Position numbers and translations under genes: made by a program
Part shown: piece by piece, positions 12,001-23,800 of the stretch
Layout of the letters: each line of letters begins with the position of its first letter
How positions within the stretch are numbered: the first letter of the stretch is position 1
The notes under the pieces: model-generated
The model's database searches: none
What the model saw: the letters and a program-made list of their open reading frames with translations, nothing else
Told to the model about the DNA's origin: nothing
Assembly (NCBI RefSeq): GCF_964355755.1
Contig: NC_092672.1
Location: 6,012,001-6,076,000, forward strand
DNA length: 64,000 nt
Source of the DNA: Antedon mediterranea
Taxonomy: Eukaryota > Echinodermata > Crinoidea > Comatulida > Antedonidae
Reading direction: 5' to 3'

Positions 12001-13365
12001 CATGTCATTCCTTGTCTTAAATGTACGTTTTATGGTAAATTATGATAAAAAGTGAGAAACAATGCACTACCTAAGTAGCTCGCGGCGATCGACCTCTCGT
12101 GGACGGTCTTAGGCCTAGCCTAGCTAAGCTTAGTTTTGTAGGCCTAGCTGGTAAACATCGGTAACGTACGAACATCGTACGCTACCTATATACCTAGCCT
12201 GACGTTGTATAGTTGCTGCATTAATTGTCTTTCTATTTTTGCCAGACTCCGTTGATACAAATTGGGGAAAACCCGGTATTTTCGCTGAAAAGTTAGGAGT
12301 CTTCCATTTGTTTTGGCCTCACGATCGATCGAAAAGTGGGCGAATTACAGGTGAAAAACAAAAATATCAATCCGCGCGCAATGCATTTTGGGATTTATAG
12401 CGGGCCGCTATAATTATTAGAATCGACTTATTTTTCACATTTTTAACCGTTTAAAGACGAAAAAAGTTATCGCAATAGGATCATATAGTATTATTTTTAC
12501 ATTAAATATAGTTTGTGATCTTAAATTAGATCTAGAAAACGTAGGGAATGGGGCTTTAACCAATTGAACTTCATTGTATTATGTATGTTATTTTTTTTAT
12601 CCCCAAAAGTGTGCCTCGGAAGTCCAACATTTTAGACCAGCCCACTGATAGATATAATAACATGCATGAATTATTAAACAATGAAATGAAAATATAATAT
12701 ACAAAACCATATTCAATATTCCATTTAATATTTGAGAATTATATACTCGAGTGAGCTTCAATGATTTGACAATAGTAATAACTCCTCTATACATACACAT
12801 TGGTGGTTGTGATAGGCGTGGGGAAAAAAGGTAAAGGGAGAGGATAAAGAACATGGGCCTTTTGCTTTACCCCCCACCCCTTAACCTGAATTGTGCATTT
12901 GTGTTGTGTAACTGTTCATCAGTAACTGTTCATCAGTAACTGTTTTTTATTTAAATGTGTTTTTTTTTTTCCAGTGGTCAGCTTCCTTCTTTCTCCTGCC
13001 TCTGCAATTTGATGTACAGTATTAAACTTTTTGTTCTTGTATTAGGTGTTGTTATAAGATCAAATAATTCATTCAAATGTTATATTTTAAATTCAAAATT
13101 CAAGAGAATCTGTTATTAATACAATATTTTGTATGTCTTTTACTTTCGTACTATTCAAATGCATTAAAAAAAAAATCCAAATACCCAAATGAAAATATTG
13201 CAAATCTATTTTTTTTTGCATAAATTATAATGAATTGTTGAATTGTTGACACGTATTAAACTGTCAACGCGTTTCATAGTAAGTTTCAATATATGCATAG
13301 CCAGCATATACATGTCCCAGATGGTGTGGTGATTTTTTTTTTTCAAAAATATAATTTAAAATAAT
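9031..13365. other. Intergenic DNA, mostly unassigned
   Basis: No exon with convincing coding signal was found. About 9,930-9,990 (TTGAGTTTTACAATGGCAAC and CATTGTTGTATAATA) matches a repeat segment also at 23,950-23,990 and 62,120-62,175. About 11,345-11,400 (GTGTCTGCACAGGAAAGTTC) matches the family edge at 5,785, 22,055 and 57,260. Two separate stretches share a motif set around ATTATGATAAAAAG.GAGAAAC (10,695 and 12,045), each followed by TAGGCTTAG-like text, suggesting an old duplication. The 3' untranslated region of HVCN1 should start at 13,365 and run leftwards; its polyadenylation site was not fixed. Confidence 0.45.
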
Positions 13366-15848
13366 CTATTCATTTTTACACTCTTCATCTTGCATTTCAT
13401 AAGTGACCTTAGCGGAAGTTGTTGACATGTTGATAGCATCATTTCCGTCATGTAAGTCACTGTATGATGGAGGTCCATTCAAATCAACTTCTACACTAAC
13501 TTCCTTCTCATTCTTTATTGAATCCTTTTTAGTTATTGAATCTGCATAAAAAATTATTCAAAATATAATTCTTGGAGATTTATCCTATGACAGTTCCTTC
13601 TAGACTACTTTAAAAAACTCTACCATAAAGTAAAAGTTGTTGCTGGTGGGAAGAACAATGTTCTGGGGTGGCAGGAATATTGGGAAAAATATTTCAGGTA
13701 ATTGTCTATCTTTCCCTTCCCTAACAAACAACATACTGTAGGCCTAACCAAGCCCCTAACCATCCACCTCTATCATAACTTGTTGTGGTTACAAAAGCTA
13801 TCACAACTTACTTAATACTATGCCTTTCTTTTGTGCTTCTGCTACTATCATTTCCATTTGTTTTTGTTGTTCTTCATAATGTTTCCGTAATTCATAAAGT
13901 TCAATTTCAGCTTCTTCTCTCAAAAATTTCTGTGCTGTTATCTTTTCATGGGCCTTTGCTTCTACAGACAGTACCAGACCTAGCGGAAAAACAGATTGCA
14001 AAATACATTTAATTTGAGACTGTTGGAATGTGTGGAAGAAAGTCAATAAAAAATACATTTTTATAGCTATAATTTGTTGTAAAGACAAAATGAAGAACAG
14101 AAAGCAGGCATAAATGCCATAAATAAATTATGTAGAGTAACTGGTATACCAATTTTATTTCAAAAGGGTGGGAAAAAGGTGGTATATAAATTGTGAATGA
14201 AAACACAGGAGATTCGTAATTTTATACGCAAAGGTCCTGACTGAAGCCTCTTGATTTATTCTTGCAATAGGCTACGTGAAAACTACAACAAGAAGCAACA
14301 TAAATCAGTATTATATACAATGGTCTATTAATCATGGCGTTATGCAATAGTCATATTATTATTTCTAAGTTTTAATCTATATTGTTACCTCCTTGCATCA
14401 GTATATAAATAGAGGGCGCTTGCATAGTCTAAGACTGCATTTACATTTAAATTTTTTAAATGTTAAATGTCGGATGCCAGAAAGCAAAGCTGGTTCCAAA
14501 ATAATTGCTTTGCTGGGATAACAATGAAGAAATAGAATAAACATAAACACAAAAAAGTGAATCATATCTAAGGCAAAAAGTGTAAAGTAGGCTTTACTCA
14601 CCATTAACTATTCTAACAATCCTCCATAGACGCAAAAATATAAGCAACTGGATGACTGCCATGAACGTTTCCTCGTAAATAAGAAAAACAATGTCTAACA
14701 CGAATGAAATAATCACAATCACCGCGTCAAACATTTCCAATTTGTGCTTAAAAAATTCCAGTTGAAAGGCGTAAAATTTGAACATTATCTCAACAAGAAA
14801 GATACTAAGGATACCGATACTCATGTAGTGGAGAACCAGGGCTGCTGTCAATTCTTTCTCTGCTGTGTGTTCTTCTTCATCACCATCGCCTTCACCTTCA
14901 CATGCTTTGTTTTCATTCTAAAAACAATAATAGTAATATGGTAAATAATAGAGTTTGTTTCAATTACATTTTATAGCATGGAGTAAAATTACACAATGAT
15001 TATGTTATAAAATCTAGTTTCAATGCAGAAAAACAGTGCCTTAAACCGAACCAAGGGCCTGAATGGGATATTTGTATGAAATCGGAATCATTGCCATCTC
15101 ATTACCATAATTTATTATCAGTACTGGATATTCATCATTTTCATTAAGTTTAAAACATCATTGCTTGCCATTATTTTCCACAGCTCTTTGATTTATCGCA
15201 ATAGTTAAAGATGTATTGTCCCCCTGAAAAATAATTTTTTTAATTTTTTTTTTTTTAATATGCCATTTTAATAATAATTGTCCACTTTGACCAAAAATTG
15301 GATCTAAAAACAATTTATTTACCTGAAAAAACTGTAATTTAAATTAAATTGAATTTAACCATTTATTATGTTATTTTATAAGTGAAAACATTTTTTTTCG
15401 GTTTTTTTTCTACTGAAGTGATTAATTTTATTAAAACTACAAAATAACCTATTCAAAGTCTGATTTAATTAATCTTCATTTTTCATGTTTTTGGGGGACA
15501 ATACATCTTTAATGTCCCCATACTATTTATCATTCCGATTGGTTTATTAGTCTGAGGCCTAAATACTGTATACTATAATTATACTACTGTATACAGATCT
15601 ACGTACCTCTACTGCCGACAAATCCAAGACCAACTCGCATATAACCAGGATACAATCTGCCAGAACTAATGCGATGATTACAACATGGAAATTATGGCTA
15701 TGTAAAATACGCTGTAGTTTTCCACGGAATGTGTCTTCCCCGGCCGTGAATGTTATATGGTGAGTGGGAGCTGCACCAATCTCTGTGTCTTCGTTTTTCA
15801 CGATCCCTTCTTCATCTTCCTGTTTTGGTTTCAAAAAGCCCATCTCTT
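13366..15848 (-). CDS. HVCN1: Voltage-gated proton channel Hv1, four coding exons
   Basis: Hv1 is a membrane protein that lets protons leave cells on depolarisation. Minus-strand coding: 15,607-15,843 (exon starts 15,848), 14,602-14,917, 13,812-13,979 and 13,366-13,541. All three introns (689, 622 and 270 bp) are GT..AG and the phases join exactly, giving 298 residues with TAG at 13,366-13,368. The ATG at 15,841-15,843 follows an acceptor AG, so an upstream untranslated exon is expected. S1 (about 53-74) carries D63, E70 and D74 with the spacing of human D112, E119 and D123. S2 has H109, E122 and K126. S3 has D143 and D154. S4 reads [12 protein letters not shown] with R175, R178 and R181. There is no pore domain. 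Residues about 190-235 form the coiled coil for dimerisation, followed by a tail of about 57 residues with PPSY. The human zinc ligand H193 is not conserved. Assignment is secure; the start codon and UTRs are inferred. Confidence 0.95.
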
Positions 15849-15901
15849 CTGAAAAATAATTTCCAGAAAAACTTTTGAGTATAATTGCCTATACCGTACT
15901 T

Positions 15902-16260
15902 TCAATAGAGTGAGTCAAATGGCCGAGAGATTGAGGCAGGGGCGCCGTTTACCGTACCTAAAGAGCCAACAATATCAGCATCATGTTTTCGAGGCCGACT
16001 CGCTCCTAGTTCTGGTGGAGGAACAAGTCTTCTCGAGTAAGGACTATAAACTGTAGGTCCAGTTAAGTGTACACAGTTCCTGTGTGCACTTTAAAGAACC
16101 CAGTTCATCATTCGAGACGGGGGGGGGGGGGGGGTTATCCCGGTGAACTGGTTTACAAAATATCCCCCCAGAGGGATTACCACCTCTTAAGTGATTAATT
16201 TACGATTGGTAATCCTTGGCCATATATGCCTATAAAGACATCAAATAAAATAAAATACTG
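15902..16260 (+). mobile_element. tRNA-derived SINE
   Basis: The head GAGTGAGTCAAATGGCCGAG resembles a tRNA 5' half with an A box, and TTTTCGAGGCCGACTCGC is a weak B-box and acceptor-stem region. The body GTTCTGGTGG...GTAAGGACTATAAAC...AAAGAACCC is shared with the minus-strand copy at 35,525-35,840. A run of about 16 G occurs near 16,120. This copy is too diverged to be a working tRNA gene. It lies just upstream of the first visible HVCN1 coding exon, in an intron or the 5' flank. Confidence 0.7.
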
Positions 16261-16789
16261 AGGTTCTAGGTATAAATTGTGCATAAGGTATATTTCACTA
16301 ACATATTTCATGTTCATTTAAACAGGAAGAGTATAACTGCCTATCAATTCCAGGATTCCGGGTCCAAATCATGTATAATGTGCTTCTCTCTTTGTTCATA
16401 TACACCAATATGACATCACATATTGGACATAAAATTGCTGTTCAATAGGAAAATGTGCCTTTTATGTATGAGTTAACATGGAGTGGGATTGGGATTACCA
16501 ATAGTCATATAATATCACAGAAGGCCTATAAAAATATTTGTTCTCAATATCTAATTCTTTTTATATATTATCACATGGATATGGAAGCAGTGATACCAAG
16601 TTATAGTAGACTTTTTTGTTTTGGCTCAGGAAAAAATCACCCACTGACCATCACTGACCAATATCTTACAATTTCATCCTGATGGTGCCACACCAATGAC
16701 GGTGCCATGCCCTGTGAATTAAATTTGCTGCTTACTATAAAATCATTACTAACTGACTGGTATATTAAAATAAAAGTACTATATAGGCC

Positions 16790-16870
16790 TACTAGAGTGA
16801 CATTGCAGTTTGGTGGTTACGAGTTACCGATTCCCAGGGTCCTGGGTTCAAATGATATTAGGAATGTTTC
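16790..16870 (+). mobile_element. Possible tRNA-like SINE fragment
   Basis: TTTGGTGGTTACGAGTTACC could be a degraded A-box region and CCTGGGTTCAAATGA a degraded B box, about 40 bp apart as in a tRNA. No conserved SINE body is recognised after it. This is a weak call from spacing and short motifs only. Confidence 0.3.
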
Positions 16871-17399
16871 TAATGACAAATAAACTCCACTCCCAAATAC
16901 TTCTTTATTATGAATTTGTTTATGTAGATATTCTGGTGTTTATGTTTGTCTTGTGAACGGATTGTCACCTGTTGAGACAGTAAAAGGATTCGGTATTGGC
17001 TATCCTTGGCATTCCACCAAATAAATAATAACAATAATAATATAAATAATAAACACATCATGTATTTTTGTATAATATCAAATGTTGGCACCTTCCGGGT
17101 TGAATGATATTCACTAACCCAAATTTCTTTGTAAACAGTTCGTTTTAAAATCAAGTGACACAATACAGATAAAAGACATATGCTTCATCAGATTTGAATG
17201 TTTATGTGTACAGATAGATTTGTTACTTAATATTAGTATGAAGTGTAATAACCTCCAAAAATACAAAAGTACAACATATTTGTGAAATAAACACCACTGC
17301 ATGGTTTTTCCAGTTTAAAACTGAAGCTATCTGTTAGGATGCAGCCTCTCCCCCCCCCCCCTCCCCATAGATTCTTCAACAATGATTCAAATTCGTTCT

Positions 17400-17975
17400 C
17401 GTCTTATCTTTGAATCCGAAAATAATAATATTAGTTTGATTCTTATATAGCGCATATAAGCAAGCTCTCCATGCGCTGCACATTAATACCACAGTCATTT
17501 ATTGGTTCAAACACGTGGAAACATATACTCCCATAATAATGCAGCTAGTAATCAGTGCAAAATTGTGTCTTGATCTAACCGGTACCCATTTATACACCTA
17601 GATGGATATATTCATATTTTAGATTATGAAATTTATTATTATTTTCTTCAATGCATTTCTTTTCTTTTTTATTTCTGTCGAGGCTCGCCCAACTCAAGAT
17701 GTTTCCCAACATCTTTTGCCTTCATTTTCTGAAATTTTTTTTATTTATATTTCTGTACAATCCTGTTTCTTGTTTTCCTATGTATTCAGATTTTGTAAAT
17801 AAATGTTTATTGAATTTAATTTAATTGAGGCAAATGTAAGTAACGTGTCTTGCCTAACGATACAAGCAACGTAGCGAGAGTTGGATTTGAACCACGATCT
17901 CACGATTAGTAATCCAACGTCCAACACACTGCGCCACACGCCGGATACCCCACACGCCCTCACTATAAAAAACAA
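17400..17975 (-). mobile_element. tRNA-derived SINE with retroposon-type tail segment
   Basis: On the minus strand, GTGGCGCAGTGTGTTGGACG (A-box region, near 17,940) is followed by GAGATCGTGGTTCAAATCC (B box, near 17,890) and then GCTTGTATCGTTAGGCAAGA. This is a tRNA-like head joined to a conserved body. The adjoining segment 17,420-17,600 contains TTATATAGCGCATATAAGC and ATGCGCTGCACATTA, which also resemble dispersed retroposon material (compare 8,895-8,920). The two parts may be separate insertions. Confidence 0.65.
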
Positions 17976-18904
17976 ATAATTAGCAGGAATTCATTGCTGT
18001 CACTTCCCTATTTCAAAACGGAAGTGTTTGCGTTGCCAATTTCACTCATATATAATAGTTTAGGAGATTACGTTCGTTTAGTACTTTCTTCATTTTGTTC
18101 ATTTGAGGAAGAAGTTGTTAAAAAATCCGCTGTTTATTTGTAAATGTCATTTGTCATACTTTTTTCATTTTTGGTGGCAATTAATTTTCATGACAAATGC
18201 TTCCATTTTCACTTTAAAATCACCACCATTCAAATTCTTCAAGTGCAATTTTAGAAGAAATTTGAGTGATCAATAATATCACTGGATAACAAAAAATGTA
18301 AACTTTAAGAAATATTGCATGACTTTCAAAGCCATGGGAAGTGATTTTGGGAGACTCCTCGGTTATCTGGACAACCAAATGTGTCTTTGAACTCTTGTGC
18401 GTTGTTTGGTCTGTACATACAGAACAGGATAGTATAGAATTGTGATATACTGTACCTACGAAAATATTAAAATATCAATGTTAAATTGCTTTATAATCAA
18501 ATTCACATCACATTGTTTGTGAAGTAGTTCCCTGCAGTAGTTTGTCTTACCCTTTACACAGTTTGCTGAAATAAGTTTAAAGAAAAACTAAATTGAGGCC
18601 CATTTCAACGTAAGTTTGTACTTTGTTGACAGTAGGCCATTTTCTGAACTTTGTACTGTTATTAGTTTTCTATTTTTGGTACAAGAATGCATTATTACAA
18701 TGGGTTTAAGTTATTTACAAGTTACTATCTGACAGCATTTAGAAGACAAATTAAATGTCAGAATAGAATGGTTATCATGCTTCCCAAATTAAATCAGGTT
18801 GGTCCTCCTGTCCATTTGTGTGTATTTCAAAAACTGCATTTGTTTGATTTTCTTCAAAATTTCAATGGCTATCACTTTTCTACCCTAAAAATACATTAAA
18901 ATGA

Positions 18905-19030
18905 TCTTTTCATTTCATTTTTCATTTCTTTATTCGACCACAAGCGGTCCAGGGGTTGCGACAGCAACAGAGCGCCATAACACATTTGTGTCCGCAACCC
19001 CTGAATTAAATTTGAAGGGAAATGTATTGT
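18905..19030. repeat. Retroposon-like tail with a stem-loop
   Basis: After ATTTCTTTATTCGACCACAA the sequence contains CAGGGGTTGCG (about 18,950) and its inverse CGCAACCCCTG (about 18,993), an 11-bp stem separated by about 30 bp. The stretch looks like the terminal region of a retroposon fragment. No protein-coding part is attached. Confidence 0.4.
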
Positions 19031-19365
19031 TCAGTTGGGTCCACCAAAACCATGGTCTTTGGTCTTTAATTTGAGGGAGTCTTTAATTGGCAGGAACAAA
19101 AAGATAGGCGATCATTCGGGGCCATGGTACAAAATCTAAAAAATAATAAATAGTATAAATAAAACATTATTAAATGACTTCTGAGACTTAAAAATATTAT
19201 CAATTAAAATTATACAACATAGAGTATTTACAATTTTATTTAAAAAACCTTGGTGTTGCTATAGGTTGATGTGAATGGGGTCTCTCCAGAGTTTCTCAAT
19301 GTTTTGAATGGTCACCAACCCTGGGGTGTCTCCAGAGATCAACCCAAACTAATTTATGCCAGCTT

Positions 19366-19517
19366 AAGCTCTGTCTACACTATCAAACTTTATGTGATGT
19401 GATGTGCCCATATATGGACTTGATGATGTCATCACTACCATATTTGGGCATATCACTACCATATTTGGGAACATCACAATTCTTTTTTTTTTTCAAACTA
19501 GTTTGATAGTGTAGACA
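19366..19517. mobile_element. Short inverted-repeat MITE
   Basis: It starts AAGCTCTGTCTACACTATCA and ends ACTAGTTTGATAGTGTAGAC, with the internal CATATATGG and TACCATATTTGGGC motifs of the family. The right end is truncated after GTAGACA compared with the copy at 53,193. The sequence TTAAG precedes the left end, as at other copies. Confidence 0.88.
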
Positions 19518-19619
19518 TGATATTTTATAATATGTACCTGTTTTCTGTTTCAGAATTATATTGCGAAATTATAAATATATAGTTGTTTTTATGCCCTATT
19601 ACCTAATATCTTGTCTTAC

Positions 19620-20160
19620 ACAGACGTTCCAACCCTCCCGATTTATCCGGGAGTCTCCCGAATTTTAACATCACCTCCTGGTCTCCCGAATTTTAAATAT
19701 ATCTCCCGATTTCACACATTTCTATATAATTCAGTATTATTGCATTAAATTAAAATCTATCTTCCCACGAAAGTTAATATTACAAATTAATTTAATCTCA
19801 CACGTCGTACGTACCACCCCGCATGATACAACGAACATGTAATGTATGTATGTAAAGATTGTATATCATAGTACACAGCGTACTACTGTAAGGCGACGTC
19901 CTTTGTGTTTACCGACAGTACGCGATTCTTACCTTTAGCGATAAAGCTCTACAGTGTCGCTTTATCAGTAGAGTAGGCGCACGTGTACTGAAACTTTTTC
20001 CTGGTTACAAGTTTGACCTAATTCCCATGCCCAGGGAAAGCGTCATCGTCAGTGTAGTAGTAGTAGTAGAACTATGCGACGTCCTTTGTGTTTACCGACA
20101 GTACGCGATGAATCTACAGTATTAGTAGTAGGCGCGCGTGTACTGAAATTGCTAGTTACA
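19620..20160. repeat. Short repeat-derived segments and a local duplication
   Basis: At 19,625-19,720 the tract CCGATTTATCCGGGAGTCTC is followed by three CTCCCGA phrases, typical of a small dispersed DNA repeat. About 19,880-19,990 and 20,070-20,150 are two copies of one segment (GCGACGTCCTTTGTGTTTAC, CGACAGTACGCGAT, GTGTACTGAAA), separated by a GTA microsatellite. No coding signal is present. Confidence 0.6.
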
Positions 20161-21025
20161 AGTTCTTTGACCCAATTCCAATGCCCAATGAGTTCTTCTG
20201 GTAGAGAATTTCATATTTTGGGTCCTGAAAAGTTAATATCTTGCCAACCTCCGTATTTAAGCAACCATAAGCATAATCTAATTTATTTCTGGTATTATAA
20301 TTATGAACTGAACTAAAAGTTTGAAAATAAGTATCAAAAGCTCTGGGCAGTTGATTATGTTTCAATTTAAACATAAATAAAGCAACATTTCTTGTGAGTA
20401 AGTCATAAATATTAAGTGTATTAGATAAATCAAAAAGAGGAGCAGAATGGTGGAGGTATTGCACATTATAAACTGATCTTAAAGCTCTTTTTTGCAAAAT
20501 ATAAATACAGTTTAAATTAATTTTTGAAGTAAAGCCCCCAAAAAAGTGATTTATAAATTAATAGTAAAATGGAGGAAGGCAAGGCATGTTAAAGTTTATT
20601 GAGAACACTAACCACTCTTGATAGTTTTAATGAAATTATGTTAATATGAGAAATAAAAGATAAATATTCAATAAAAATGCCAAGAAATGTTGTTGCTTTT
20701 GTTCTTTCAACTTCACTGATGCCGTAATATTATTTAGGAATGTTGGTGGGGGGGGGGGGGGCGGGATTGGTTTATTTACTGAACGAATATTTAACGATAG
20801 CTTATTAGATTTTAACCAGTTTGCAATTTTACTAAGTTCTCAAATCATTAAACGAATAGCTTGGTAGATGTCCTTATGATTAATAAATAAACTGGTATCA
20901 TCTGCAAACATAACAATTTCAGCACCATCACTTGTATAATTTAAATCATTAATAAATAACAGAAATAAAAGCGGACCAAGGATGGATCCTTGTGGCACAA
21001 CACACGAAACTGGCCGCAGCTCAGA
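20156..21025 (-). pseudogene. Decayed non-LTR retrotransposon reverse transcriptase
   Basis: Reading leftwards from 21,025 the minus strand encodes VPQGSILGPLLFLLFINDL and then the catalytic FADDTSLF, the palm motifs of a LINE reverse transcriptase. The thumb and C-terminal region follows, ending in an open stretch at 20,156-20,497 (QKRALRSVYNV, HYNTRNK-like region). In-frame stops and a G-run insertion near 20,750 break the frame, so it is not functional. The YNTR ending and QKRALR region suit the CR1/L2-like group of non-LTR elements (inference). The 5' part is missing. Confidence 0.85.
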
Positions 21026-22494
21026 GGCAATATCCAGTCATGGTAACAAAAATGAAATGAAACATCATAATGTTTGGTTTTAAGAATGGCAACAATTAAT
21101 TGAAAGAAGTGTTATATATATAATGTTTTTTTGAAGTTGTACATTATCTAATACAGTATGTAGTTTCAAATCAATTAATTTCCCTTTTTAAAAGGTTTAA
21201 ATATTTTTTTATTTTTTCATTTTTTTGTGGTAAATTTAGTCCAACAGATGCATTGTATCTTTGAAATAGTAAAAGATGATTATTGTTTTGGAGTTCAATG
21301 TCCGTCAACTTTTGAAAGTCTGAATCAGAATTGATTCTACTGAGAGACTACAGCTGTATGTTACATACTTAATAATGGTTTTATGCATTACAATAAATAA
21401 GTTGCATGCAATGCATAAAAGGTATTATAGTTCTATTATGTTTATTCAGCCTAGCTAGCTTAGAACCATTGTTACATTGAACTTCTAATAATACGTAGTT
21501 TCAAATATCAATTTTAGAAATTTGTTGATTATTTGCCAAAATTTATTCTGCTGAGAGATTCTACAGCTGACACATTTCTATCATTTTGTAACACATTTAT
21601 TGTATTGTGTATACACAGCCTGTTTAGCCCCTTATCATTACTATTTCTTTCATTCATTTATTTTTTATGAGAATATAGATATCAAATGGTGAGAACATAC
21701 ACACAGGTCTCACTGAGTTTTGTAATGTTAACCAGCAGTAACGTACATGGTGTTAATGTACTTTATTCTCTCCCCTTACCTTATCTGACCCCTTACCTTA
21801 TCTGACCCCCTCCCTTTCACCTTTCAATTAAGTATATTTTGATATTTCTTCCATCTTCTGTTTGATTATGTTTAATTGGTTGGTGGATAATCAATAATCA
21901 ATAATATAATTATATTACATGGCATTTTATAATGATAATAATGACAACCCTTGATACAAGCCTTCCAGGTTTGACATAAAATGTGTGATGTGCCCAAATA
22001 TGGTAGTGATATGACATCATCATTAACTTCAGAGAAAGGCAAAAGAAAAAAAAGCACAGGAAAGTTCCATTGTATTCCAAATGCAATGGGAAAATCAAAC
22101 TTACCAGAAAAACAGATTTTAGACCAAACATTGTTATAATATGATTACGTTGGTAATCAATAATGAAAACTACAGGTAATTATCACTTACAAAATAATAC
22201 TAATATTGAACATTGGTACAATAATCCATTGTAGATTTGAGTGCGAGAACATGACATAGTCACACATTTTAACAATTATGGGTTTTATTCAATCAGTAAA
22301 ATACACACCCATGGCTGTCAATATCCTCTCTATCATGGTTATGTGTGTTTCTAACACATATTTACCACGTCTATACCATAGTTGATGCTGATCAATCAAT
22401 CAATTTTTTTAATCTGTCATTGCTATTAACAAAATGTGCTAAACTAGTTCCACTTCCTAATTCAAATTCTGGAATTTACACCCTCTCAGCTTAA

Positions 22495-22645
22495 GCGCTG
22501 TCTACACTAACTAAAAAAGTGTGATGTGCCCAAATATGGTAGTGATATGCCCAAATATGGTTTTGATATGATGTCCATATATGGGCACATCACATTTTGT
22601 TGTCACATAAAGTTTGATAGTGTAGACAGAGATTTTAGGATTAAC
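22495..22645. mobile_element. Short inverted-repeat MITE inside the large repeat block
   Basis: It starts AAGCGCTGTCTACACTA and ends AGTTTGATAGTGTAGACAG, with the family interior CCCAAATATGGTAGTGATAT. Part of the left inverted repeat (the ATCAAACTAGTTTG portion) is deleted. Confidence 0.85.
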
Positions 22646-23290
22646 CTGAGTAAAACAGATTATAAGAATGTATAGGAATATATTTACAAATATAATATAA
22701 TAAAAATATAATCAAAGCCAATCTGTTTAACTATTTAAATTGTCATCAAACATAGTGTTAAAAAAGAAATAAAGTCTACTATAATAATAAGTATAATGAT
22801 TATATTATATACCATACCATAGATATAACATAGACATCTGATTGGTTAAAACTACATGCATAATTTAACTTGTTTCCACTTCACTGAACTACTTTAATCT
22901 GATAAATTTCAGGTTCTACTGCCCTCAACTTCTCTCATCATAAATTACACTATTTGTTATGCATTCTGTATGCTTGTGTCTTCCATGATTTCTTTTTTCT
23001 CTGATGGTCAGTTTTCTTTTTTCTTTATTCCTGTATTTACTTCAGAGAGGCCTTTACCCTGAAGTGGGTTTAATATGGCTAGCAATGATGAATTTAGTTT
23101 GCTCAAAATGTGTTTTCCTATCTATATTTTGTATTTCTGATGTCTATATATTATAATTGTTTTGTGCTATTTTTTGTTAATTAGGTAGTTAAATATAGTG
23201 AAAGAGAAAATGTGTTTATTAATTAAATTTTATGTTTATATCCTGTCTTCCTTGTTTTTGACTTAATTAAAAGAAGTAATATGTCATAAC

Positions 23291-23800
23291 GGAGTGGATC
23301 TGTAGCTTGGGGAGTGGAGCTGTAGCTTGGGGAGTGGAGCTGTAGCTTGGGGAGTGGAGCTGTAGCTTGGGGAGTGGAGCTGTAGCTTGGGGAGTGGAGC
23401 TGTAGCTTGTGGAGTGGAGCTGTAGCTTGTGGAGTGGATCTGTAGCTTGTGGAGTGGAGCTGTAGCTTGGGGAGAGGAACTGTAGCTTGGGGAGAGGAGC
23501 TGTAGCTTGGGGAGTGGAGCTGTAGCTTGGGGAGTGAAGCTGTAGCTTGGGGAGTGGATCTGTAGCTTGGGGAGTGGAGCTGTAGCTTGCGGAGTGGAGC
23601 TGTAGCTTGCGGAGTGGAGCTGTAGCTTGGAGAGTGGAGCTGTAGCTTGGAGAGTGGAGCTGTAGCTTGCGGAGTGGAGCTGTAGCTTGCGGAGTGGAGC
23701 TGTAGCTTGCGGAGTGGAGCTGTAGCTTGCGGAGTGGAGCTGTAGCTTGCGGAGTGGAGCTGTAGCTTGCGGAGTGGAGTTGTAGCTTGGTGAGTGGAGC
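23291..23800. repeat. 20-bp minisatellite, about 25 copies
   Basis: Same unit as at 4,098-5,015. The unit-end dinucleotide differs in blocks: GG in the first third, GT and GG in the middle, then a run of eight GC-type units at the right end. This suggests local homogenisation by unequal exchange or slippage. Two minus-strand frames stay open for about 190-200 codons by chance of the repeat period. It is preceded by the same Rep-A junction and followed by GTGGAAAGTACTGGTGCTTG. Confidence 0.96.
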
